Assembly (NCBI GenBank): GCA_027623555.1 | Contig: JAQBSZ010000039.1 | Location: 1-36,884 of the forward strand | From: Pseudomonadota bacterium | GTDB taxonomy: Bacteria > Pseudomonadota > Gammaproteobacteria > Pseudomonadales > Pseudohongiellaceae | Reading direction: 5' to 3' | Length of the DNA: 36,884 nt | Shown: positions 31,142-36,884 of the stretch, piece by piece | Numbering within the stretch: position 1 is the first letter of the stretch | Layout: each line of letters begins with the position of its first letter | Position numbers and translations under genes: made by a program | The notes under the pieces: generated by a model | Database searches by the model: none | Told to the model about the DNA's origin: nothing | Seen by the model: only the letters and a program-made list of their open reading frames with translations

Positions 31142-32677
31142 ATGAAACAAATACATTTGGTATACCTCGCTTCAGCTCTGCTGCTTACTTCTGAAGCTTT
31201 CGCTGTCGATGAGCCTGTTTCACTTACCCATGGACAAGTCAGTGGCGTCACGCTTGACAGCGGTGTGCAGGAATTCCTCGGCATTCCCTTCGCCGCACCG
31301 CCGGTAGGTGACCTGCGTTGGCAGGCTCCGCAGCCACCCACGCCCTGGCAGGGGGTTAAAATAGCAGACCAACATGGCCCTGCTTGTATTCAGCAGCGTG
31401 CCGCTTACATGAGTGAGGACTGCCTGTATCTGAATGTTTGGACCAGGGCAGAATCTGCCGCTGCTGAGTTGCCGGTGATGGTGTGGATTCACGGCGGCGG
31501 TTGGAGCAGTGGCTCCAATAGCGTACCTATCTATGACGGCGAAGCGTTTGCTGACAACGATGTCGTATTGGTCTCGGTGAACTACCGCATGAATGCCTTC
31601 GGCTGGATGGCGCACCCGGCGCTGTCGGAAGAATCGGAGCAGGGTGTTTCCGGCAACTACGGCATTCTCGATAACATCGCCGCACTGGAATGGGTACGCG
31701 ACAATATTGCCGGATTCGGTGGCGACCCTGACAACGTCACTATCTTCGGCGAATCGGCCGGGGGCGGCAGTGTCTATGCACTGTTGGCTACACCGCTAGC
31801 CAAGGGTCTGTTCCATAAGGCGATTTCCGAAAGTACCTGGATTACCGCTAGCAATGTAACGAACCTGAAGACTCCGAACGGCATGACCAGTAGCGCCGAG
31901 CAACGCGGCGCGACAGCGATTGCCGCGAAACTCGAAGAAGCAGGTGTGTCCACCGGTGCTACGCTGGCAAATATGCGTGCGCTTTCTGCTCAGCAGTTGA
32001 TGGAGATGCAACTCGGTGTATCACTGATTGTCGATGGTCATGTGTTTCCTAAATCGCCAGCGGAGATTTTTGCCGAGGGCTCGCATAATGTGGTGCCGCT
32101 GATGGCTGGAATTAACGATGGCGAAGGTCTGTTCTTCGTGCGGCCGGATCGAACATTTAAGACTGCCGCCGAACAGCGCCAGGCGCGCATCGAAGAATTC
32201 GGTGAACATGCTGGCGACCTGTTGGATTATTATGTCGCCGCCAATGATGAGGATGTGTTCCGGGTCGAGGTTGATTACAACACCGACTCCTGGTTTGCCC
32301 GACCTACCCGCGAAATAATCCATGCCATCGCCCGCTCGGCAGAAGACAGTTACATGTATGTATTCACCCGTAATCTGCAAGATCCGGCCCAGCGCTCACC
32401 CCATGCCATGGAGCTACGCTACGTGTTTAATACTCTACCAGACGATGCGCCGCAGGCAGATTTGGAGATCGCCCAGCTATTGAATGACTACTGGACCCAG
32501 TTCGCCAGGACCGGCACGCCGAACGGCGAGGATCTTCCACAGTGGCCAAGCTATGATCTGGAAACCCAGGTGCACCAGGTGCTTGGTGTGCGGGTTGGTC
32601 AGGATTCGATGTTGCGCAAGCAGGAATTGGATGAGCTGGATCGCTATTTTAGCGATCGTTATGCAACGGTGGAGTAA
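31142..32677 (+). CDS. Exported type-B carboxylesterase
   Basis: This 511-residue alpha/beta-hydrolase of the type-B carboxylesterase/lipase family begins with a signal peptide (about 1-22, ending EAFA). Core motifs are EFLGIPFAAPPVGDLRW, EDCLYLNVW, VWIHGGGW and FGESAGGGSV, with nucleophile S205. GINDGEGLFF is typical of the acid/oxyanion region. The C-terminal region has SPHAMELRYVFNTL, with the active-site His (H in PHAMEL). It would hydrolyse ester or carbamate bonds in the periplasm or outside; the substrate is unknown. The start has only a weak AGGT. Confidence 0.92.
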   Translation: MKQIHLVYLASALLLTSEAFAVDEPVSLTHGQVSGVTLDSGVQEFLGIPFAAPPVGDLRWQAPQPPTPWQGVKIADQHGPACIQQRAAYMSEDCLYLNVWTRAESAAAELPVMVWIHGGGWSSGSNSVPIYDGEAFADNDVVLVSVNYRMNAFGWMAHPALSEESEQGVSGNYGILDNIAALEWVRDNIAGFGGDPDNVTIFGESAGGGSVYALLATPLAKGLFHKAISESTWITASNVTNLKTPNGMTSSAEQRGATAIAAKLEEAGVSTGATLANMRALSAQQLMEMQLGVSLIVDGHVFPKSPAEIFAEGSHNVVPLMAGINDGEGLFFVRPDRTFKTAAEQRQARIEEFGEHAGDLLDYYVAANDEDVFRVEVDYNTDSWFARPTREIIHAIARSAEDSYMYVFTRNLQDPAQRSPHAMELRYVFNTLPDDAPQADLEIAQLLNDYWTQFARTGTPNGEDLPQWPSYDLETQVHQVLGVRVGQDSMLRKQELDELDRYFSDRYATVE

Positions 32678-32718
32678 GTAACCCATAATTAGTTGGTTTT
32701 CTACATCGAAGGGAATCG

Positions 32719-32970
32719 ATGAAAACCACCAAGTATTTCAAGAGTCTCAAGCACCGGCCGGACCGGGTTATAATTAAGGAAGAGTGGATCAGGCAAGTTC
32801 TTGAGAATCCAGAAAAGAAAATCGTGCAAGCGGATAGACGCATCAGGTTAACTTCGAGAATTTCAGAAGCTGGAAATCGATATCTGCGAGTTGTTATCCT
32901 TGCTGATCGCATAACGGTTCATAACGCATTCTTCGATGGAGTTTCAAGCCATAAAATTGAGCTATTTTGA
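32719..32970 (+). CDS. DUF4258-like small basic protein, candidate toxin
   Basis: The 83-residue protein is basic and beta-rich (VIIKEEWIRQVLENPEKKIV, then RLTSRISEAGNRYLRVVILA). It resembles the small RelE-like/DUF4258-type proteins encoded just before DUF2283 genes. Its 3' end overlaps the start of the DUF2283 gene by 35 bp, a strong coupling. Such pairs are often suggested to be toxin-antitoxin-like, which is unproven. No active-site residue can be named with confidence. Confidence 0.65.
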   Translation: MKTTKYFKSLKHRPDRVIIKEEWIRQVLENPEKKIVQADRRIRLTSRISEAGNRYLRVVILADRITVHNAFFDGVSSHKIELF

Positions 32971-33148
32971 CGATACAGACACGCTTTATATTGAGTTTAA
33001 AAGCACCGATATAGCGGAATCAAAAGATGTGGATGAGAATACTGTTCTGGATCTTGATTCAGAAGGAAATATTGTCGGTATTACAGTCGAGCACGCCAGC
33101 ACACGAACTGATATTCACAATCTAACCCTTTCAGGGCTCGCGGCCTGA
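32936..33148 (+). CDS. DUF2283-family protein, partner of the preceding gene
   Basis: The 70-residue acidic protein matches the DUF2283 pattern: KLSYFDDTDTLYIEF at the N terminus and VLDLDSEGNIVGITVEHAS in the middle. DUF2283 genes are commonly the second gene of small pairs and are often proposed to be antitoxin-like. The start lies inside the upstream gene (35-bp overlap). No DNA-binding region is seen. Confidence 0.85.
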   Translation: MEFQAIKLSYFDDTDTLYIEFKSTDIAESKDVDENTVLDLDSEGNIVGITVEHASTRTDIHNLTLSGLAA

Positions 33149-33189
33149 TTGATAAATTTTGACTGGGTTTATATAAGGACACTCTGGTT

Positions 33190-34038
33190 TTGACAATTTT
33201 AAGACTTGTTGTATTTGGATTCCTGCTCTCAATTGCTACTACGTTTGTTGCGGCGCAAGAACTCAACCCACAGGACGACCCGGCCGTGCAGCGCGTAGCC
33301 CCGTTCCAGGTGTTCGATAATCTTTACTACGTTGGCGCCAAGTGGGTGTCCGCCTGGTTGCTGGTGAGCGATCAGGGCTTGATTCTGTTTGATTCTCTGT
33401 ATGGAGAGCTTACCGATCTGGTGATTGACGGGATTCGTGAGCTTGGCTTCGATCCAGATGATGTGCGTTATGTGATTGTGACCCATGCGCACTTCGATCA
33501 TATTGGTGGAGCGCGCCGATTTCAGGAAGAGTTTGGTTCAGTGGTCATGATGACCGACGCTGACTGGCAGATGACAGATGAACCGGCCATCTACCGGGAC
33601 TACCCGAAACCGGTTCGCCACCTTTCGGTAGCCGATGGCAGTACCCTGAATCTGGGACGTACCCGGTTGCGCTTTATGGTGACACCAGGTCACACCCCCG
33701 GTGTGCTATCGACGCGGTTTACTGTTTATGATCGCGGCTATCCCCATGATGCCTTCATGTTCGGCGGCGTCGGCTTGAATTTTTCCGGCGTAGAGCGTAC
33801 CGAATCCTACATCAACAGCGTGCAACGTTTGCAGCAACTGCCCGATATCGAGGTCAACATTCCCAATCACGAAGGCTCCGGTGAAGTGTTCGAACGCTAT
33901 GAGATTCTCCAGGATCGCCAGGATGGCGACCCCCATCCTTTCGTCGATCCCGAGAGCTGGACTGCCTGGTTGGAGATCCTGCTGCTGAATGCCCAGTCCA
34001 AGCTGGATAACGAGCGCGAAGCGGCGGGAGTAAACTGA
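33190..34038 (+). CDS. Exported metallo-beta-lactamase-fold hydrolase
   Basis: This 282-residue zinc hydrolase is of the MBL superfamily. The TTG start at 33190 is supported by AAGGA upstream and by the signal peptide it provides (FGFLLSIATTFVAA, then QE); no later ATG leaves a signal peptide. The metal motif HAHFDH is at residues 99-104. TPGHTPGVLS supplies the next histidine, and NIPNHEGSG the last one. The fold and export resemble subclass B3 beta-lactamases and periplasmic lactonases, but the class-specific substrate pocket is not identifiable. It may share a transcript with the methyltransferase gene 39 bp downstream. Confidence 0.88.
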   Translation: MTILRLVVFGFLLSIATTFVAAQELNPQDDPAVQRVAPFQVFDNLYYVGAKWVSAWLLVSDQGLILFDSLYGELTDLVIDGIRELGFDPDDVRYVIVTHAHFDHIGGARRFQEEFGSVVMMTDADWQMTDEPAIYRDYPKPVRHLSVADGSTLNLGRTRLRFMVTPGHTPGVLSTRFTVYDRGYPHDAFMFGGVGLNFSGVERTESYINSVQRLQQLPDIEVNIPNHEGSGEVFERYEILQDRQDGDPHPFVDPESWTAWLEILLLNAQSKLDNEREAAGVN

Positions 34039-34077
34039 TTTTTCTCACGCCGTGTTAGCGAAACGCAAGGAGTTATA

Positions 34078-34695
34078 GTGTCAGGGTCGCCAAGATTCTG
34101 GGATCGAATGGCTGCACGTTATGCTAAATCCCCCATCAGAAACGAAGCCGCCTACCAGGAGAAGCTGCGGATCACGCGGGAGTATTTCAGCGCTGACTCG
34201 CAAGTGATGGAATTCGGTTGCGGAACTGGAACTACTGCTATCTCCCATGCGCCCTTTGTAGAACATATCCTGGCCACAGATTTTTCCTCGAAGATGCTGG
34301 ATATCGCCCGGGGCAAGGCGGAAGCCGCTGGAATCAGCAACATTGCTTTTGAGTGCACTTCTATTGATGAGTTAGCCACCGATAACCAGTCTTTCGATGT
34401 GATCATGGGTCACAGCATCCTGCATCTTGTGGAGGACAGGGACGCTGTCATTACAAAGGTGCATGGGCTACTCAAGACAGGTGGTTATTTTATCTCCAGC
34501 ACAGTCTGCCTCGATGAGAACCTGCCAATCCTGAAATATGTGTTGCCCATCGGCCGCCTGGTCGGTCTGGTGCCGTTAGTTAGATTCTTCACCGGTCAAC
34601 AGCTCATCGAGTCGGTCCGGCAAGCCGGTTTCGAGATCGCCCACCAATGGCAGCCAGCCAAAGGCTCTGTGTTTATCGTGGCGAAGAGAATATAG
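34078..34695 (+). CDS. SAM-dependent methyltransferase (class I)
   Basis: This 205-residue cytosolic enzyme starts at GTG 34078, with AAGGAG at 6-7 bases. Motif I is VMEFGCGTGTTAI (about 43-55). An acidic residue follows (ILATDFS), and motif IV is FDVIMGHSILHLVED. The second half (LKTGGYFISSTVCLDENLP) fits the Methyltransf_11/25 group, which modifies small molecules or lipids. The substrate is not predictable. It follows the MBL gene and is convergent with the XRE regulator. Confidence 0.88.
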   Translation: MSGSPRFWDRMAARYAKSPIRNEAAYQEKLRITREYFSADSQVMEFGCGTGTTAISHAPFVEHILATDFSSKMLDIARGKAEAAGISNIAFECTSIDELATDNQSFDVIMGHSILHLVEDRDAVITKVHGLLKTGGYFISSTVCLDENLPILKYVLPIGRLVGLVPLVRFFTGQQLIESVRQAGFEIAHQWQPAKGSVFIVAKRI

Positions 34696-34769
34696 TGATT
34701 ACTCAAGTAAGACCCAATCTATCGGTGTTGGATTAGCTGTTGTGTACACTGTTGGAGCAGCAGGCGAAT

Positions 34770-34790
34770 CCAGTACCAGGCCAGTACTGG
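34770..34790. other. Inverted repeat between convergent genes
   Basis: CCAGTAC and GTACTGG are 7-bp arms around a 7-base loop, directly at the stop of the XRE gene. It may help terminate transcription from either side, but no T run follows. Confidence 0.35.
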
Positions 34791-35573
34791 CTAATTCACT
34801 GACTGCATAAAGAACTGCCGACATGCTTCGTCTGCCGGAAAGTAACTCTCGATCAGCAACTCTTCCATGCCTATATCAAGGGCTGACCCGAATTGGCTGA
34901 GCGTGGTAAACATGCTCAGAGTCAGGTCACCCATTTTAAAATCGACTGTCAGCATAGGTCCATCGTCAGATGACTCATCGGGTTGTTGCCAGTTGGTCGG
35001 AGGATTCAGTTCCAATAGTCTCGTATAGAGTGCCTGCTGTCCTGGCTTGCCATAGGCAATTACCTGTTTCTTGAGGCGGCGCAAGAGGTGACTGGCGACC
35101 TCGTCCCAGTTGGCAATCAACGGCCGGAACAGATCCGCTCGAAACAAGGCTTCCATGATATTGCTGGTGGGGAGGTCTGCCAGGTCTCCGAATACCTGGG
35201 TGAGCATCGATTGTTGTGCCTGGTTTGCCATCAACATATTGTAATTGCCATCCATTACCAGGGCCGGAAAAGGATTGTGGTTGTCCAGGATCAGACTCAG
35301 TGCCTGGCGCACTGGCGCCATCTCTTCAGCCTCGATGTCCAGTTCGGTATAGGCCGCGGCGAATCCCCCGGAGTGAAGCAGCAGGTTGCTGTCCTGATGT
35401 GGCAGGTTCATCACATCGGCCAGTCGCAGCAGCATCGAGCGGCTGGGCTGAGTGCGCCCGGTCTCGATGAAGCTGATATGACGTGGAGAAACTTCCGCAC
35501 GCAGAGATAACTCGAGCTGGGACAGGCGATTACGTTTGCGATATTCGCTCAAAAGGGGGCCAACTGTGGACAT
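34791..35573 (-). CDS. XRE-family regulator with MmyB-like ligand domain
   Basis: The 260-residue protein has an N-terminal helix-turn-helix (about 5-62: YRKRNRLSQLELSLRAEVSP, then RHISFIETGRTQPSRSMLLR). A large C-terminal MmyB-type ligand-binding domain follows (about 95-255), in which FPALVMDGNYNMLMANQAQQ and FRADLFRPLIANWDEVA are recognisable. Such proteins are usually repressors or activators that respond to a fatty-acid-like ligand. The 21-bp palindrome 57 bp upstream is a likely operator for its own promoter. The target genes are unknown; the methyltransferase/MBL pair nearby is convergent, so control of it is not obvious. Confidence 0.9.
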   Translation of the reverse strand: MSTVGPLLSEYRKRNRLSQLELSLRAEVSPRHISFIETGRTQPSRSMLLRLADVMNLPHQDSNLLLHSGGFAAAYTELDIEAEEMAPVRQALSLILDNHNPFPALVMDGNYNMLMANQAQQSMLTQVFGDLADLPTSNIMEALFRADLFRPLIANWDEVASHLLRRLKKQVIAYGKPGQQALYTRLLELNPPTNWQQPDESSDDGPMLTVDFKMGDLTLSMFTTLSQFGSALDIGMEELLIESYFPADEACRQFFMQSVN

Positions 35574-35629
35574 GGTACAGACCTCGACAACTCAATGAGG
35601 GCTATTTTAAAACCTGATCTGCAGTAAAA

Positions 35630-35650
35630 CCATTACCTGAGAGGTAATGG
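35630..35650. promoter_or_regulatory. Perfect 9-bp palindrome CCATTACCT-GAG-AGGTAATGG
   Basis: This perfect inverted repeat lies 57 bp upstream of the XRE regulator and 22 bp after the Sel1 gene stop. It may be the regulator's operator. On the lower strand TTTT follows, so it could also terminate the Sel1 transcript. Confidence 0.5.
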
Positions 35651-35671
35651 ATCAGCCAAGATTAACGAGGG

Positions 35672-36301
35672 TTACTGAGCAGGCAGGGCTGGAACCGCTT
35701 CGATTTGCCAGCGAGCGAAGGTACGACGTGCTGTGCTCAGATCAGCCTGGCTCAGGCCTGCCTCTATCTCCTTCTTGAGATCGAGACCTTGTGCATGATC
35801 ATTATTCGCGGCCTTGGCCGCCCAGGCATGAGCCAGTACCTCATCCTGAGGAATGGGGTCACCCTCCAGATACATCATTGCCAGTGCAAAGGCGGCATTG
35901 GCATGCCCTGCACGAGCGGCACTGGCTAGCCAGTCGATTCCCCGCACCGTGCTTTTCGTGATACCGGAACCATCCAGATAGAGACTACCGAGGTTGAATT
36001 GGGCATCGACATGACCTTGCAGGGCTGCAGCCTGGGTCCATTTAAACGCCTGCTCGAAGTCCTGAGTGGTGCCCTGGCCGGTGAAATAGAGAATCGCCAG
36101 GTTGTACTGGGCCAGATCCAGACCCGCTGCGGCGGCAGTACTGAATTCACGAAACGCCGTATCGAAATCACCGCTGAATGCAGCTTCCACGCCCTCCTCA
36201 TAGTCGGCGTAGACCCGACTGATAAAGAGCATCAGCACAATGGCGACGACTATCGGGCCGTGGAGCCGCAGATAATGTATACAAAGCTGTCTGTTACTCA
36301 T
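35672..36301 (-). CDS. Sel1-repeat protein with N-terminal membrane/signal segment
   Basis: The 209-residue protein has an N-terminal hydrophobic segment (about 14-32, IVVAIVLMLFISRVYA) that is a signal peptide or anchor. Three to four Sel1-type (TPR-like) helical repeats follow at about 35-170. The repeats show the pattern A-x-Y-x-L-A-x-L-Y-x-x-G-x-G (AQYNLAILYFTGQGTTQDFE, AQFNLGSLYLDGSGITKS, AAFALAMMYLEGDPIPQDEV). These repeats bind proteins; envelope roles and regulatory roles are both known in the family. The gene is in the same direction as the XRE regulator with a 98-bp gap between. Confidence 0.88.
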   Translation of the reverse strand: MSNRQLCIHYLRLHGPIVVAIVLMLFISRVYADYEEGVEAAFSGDFDTAFREFSTAAAAGLDLAQYNLAILYFTGQGTTQDFEQAFKWTQAAALQGHVDAQFNLGSLYLDGSGITKSTVRGIDWLASAARAGHANAAFALAMMYLEGDPIPQDEVLAHAWAAKAANNDHAQGLDLKKEIEAGLSQADLSTARRTFARWQIEAVPALPAQ

Positions 36302-36410
36302 GCCGCCAAGCTTATCAATACTCAGGAGCGGTTAGAACCACCGTGCTGCTCTTAAATTTGCCCAAATTTGACGCAGGCCACACATAACTAGGAATAATCA
36401 CCGATTTCGC

Positions 36411-36416
36411 TATAAT
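36411..36416 (+). promoter_or_regulatory. Candidate -10 box of the tRNA-Arg transcript
   Basis: TATAAT is followed by the GC-rich discriminator ACCGCCC, as in growth-rate-controlled stable-RNA promoters. The -35 position is poor. The transcript would carry about 150 bases of leader before the tRNA. Confidence 0.4.
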
Positions 36417-36572
36417 ACCGCCCTCTCAAAAGGGACCGGATTTGATCAGTGGTTCAATTGAGAGCGAGCATCGGCTGAGGAGAGTACCTGATTACAAGAT
36501 ATGGGTATATTTCAAATAAAATCTGCCGGGCATCATTAGCAGGATCAAGATAGAGTTAAGAGTAAGAAATAC

Positions 36573-36649
36573 GCACCCGTAGCTCAGCTGGATAGAGTAC
36601 CTGGCTACGAACTAGGGGGTCGCATGTTCGAATCATGCCGGGTGCGCCA
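36573..36649 (+). tRNA. tRNA-Arg(ACG)
   Basis: This 77-base tRNA with encoded CCA has acceptor stem GCACCCG/CGGGTGC, D arm with AGCTCAGCTGGATAGAGT and anticodon loop CTACGAA (anticodon ACG, stem CCTGG/CTAGG with one G-T pair). The T arm is GCATG-TTCGAAT-CATGC. It corresponds to argV-type genes of E. coli, which lie directly behind serV there; here tRNA-Ser is 25 kb away. Confidence 0.97.
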
Positions 36650-36668
36650 TTTCATTGGTAGTTAAAAC

Positions 36669-36702
36669 AAGTAGTTACCGGCGCTAGCCGTTGACTACTT
36701 TT
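36669..36702 (+). terminator. Terminator of the tRNA-Arg transcript
   Basis: A long stem (AAGTAGTTA and CGGC pairing with GCCG and TGACTACTT, with one mismatch) around GCTA is followed by TTTT. It starts 20 bp after the tRNA. Confidence 0.8.
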
Positions 36703-36704
36703 GA

Positions 36705-36791
36705 CCGCACTATCTCCAGTGCGGGGATTTTGCGGGAGTTACGGCTGCATACCTTGTTGGTAGCCTCCAGTAACTCCCCAATTTCCGCCTC
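36705..36791. repeat. Two further hairpins and a long imperfect inverted repeat
   Basis: CCGCACT/AGTGCGG (36705-36724) forms one stem. GGGAGTTAC with GTAACTCCC (36734-36742 and 36770-36778), with inner GGCTGC/GTAGCC, forms another. The outer sequences of the second extend as an imperfect inverted repeat to about 36721 and 36791. No gene is seen from here to the end of the window. Confidence 0.6.
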
Positions 36792-36884
36792 CGAATAGTC
36801 AGTAGTCACGTCAGAGTGTAGTTATTATAAACACCCTTTCTTTTCGCCAAACCTACACTGAGTACATGCCGATCGCAATTATTG

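Overview
The window reads as chromosomal DNA of a gammaproteobacterium, probably marine and free-living. The evidence is the order alaS-lysC-csrA followed by tRNA-Ser(GCT), the gammaproteobacterial style of the housekeeping proteins, and a C5-dicarboxylyl-CoA gene cluster. This placement is inference from gene content; no marker phylogeny could be run.

Layout. 1-11.4 kb is conserved chromosome: an exported serine hydrolase, a small CxxC thioredoxin-fold protein, a leftward signalling operon (tandem kinase/pseudokinase, PP2C phosphatase, FHA protein), an AI-2E-family permease, alaS, lysC, csrA and tRNA-Ser(GCT). 11.5-20.5 kb is a tRNA-linked integrative island. It holds a P4-type tyrosine integrase, a small partner gene, an AlpA-like fragment and a winged-helix Rep-like protein next to six copies of a short palindrome. 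These are followed by small unknown genes (two of them tandem paralogues), an HK97-type major capsid protein and a TerS-like protein. No portal, large terminase, protease or tail gene is present, which is the profile of a phage satellite rather than a prophage. The distal third is an integron cassette array without an integron integrase: two recognisable attC sites bound cassettes for a PD-(D/E)XK-like nuclease and a membrane-anchored protein, followed by a HEPN-motif protein. A 21-bp near-identical direct repeat lies just outside the integrase and just past the last island gene.

20.5-23 kb is a decay zone: an IS3-family remnant, an alpha/beta-hydrolase tail, a DMT permease and a PPK2 each broken by one in-frame stop, then a large stem-loop and a terminator. 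23-29.3 kb carries an exported protein and a divergent cluster (family III CoA-transferase, FAS1-like dehydratase, MaoC hydratase, CitE-type lyase, acyl-CoA dehydrogenase). It suits itaconate, mesaconate or citramalate catabolism to pyruvate plus acetyl-CoA. 29.3-36.3 kb holds a decayed membrane-protein gene, alanine dehydrogenase, a type-B carboxylesterase, a two-gene DUF pair, an exported metallo-beta-lactamase-fold hydrolase, a methyltransferase, an XRE/MmyB-type regulator and a Sel1-repeat protein. The window ends with tRNA-Arg(ACG) and a strong terminator.

In E. coli the corresponding locus runs csrA-serV(tRNA-Ser GCU)-argVYZQ(tRNA-Arg ACG). Here tRNA-Ser and tRNA-Arg are 25 kb apart. 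The simplest reading is that everything between them accumulated by insertion at this tRNA hotspot, in more than one event.
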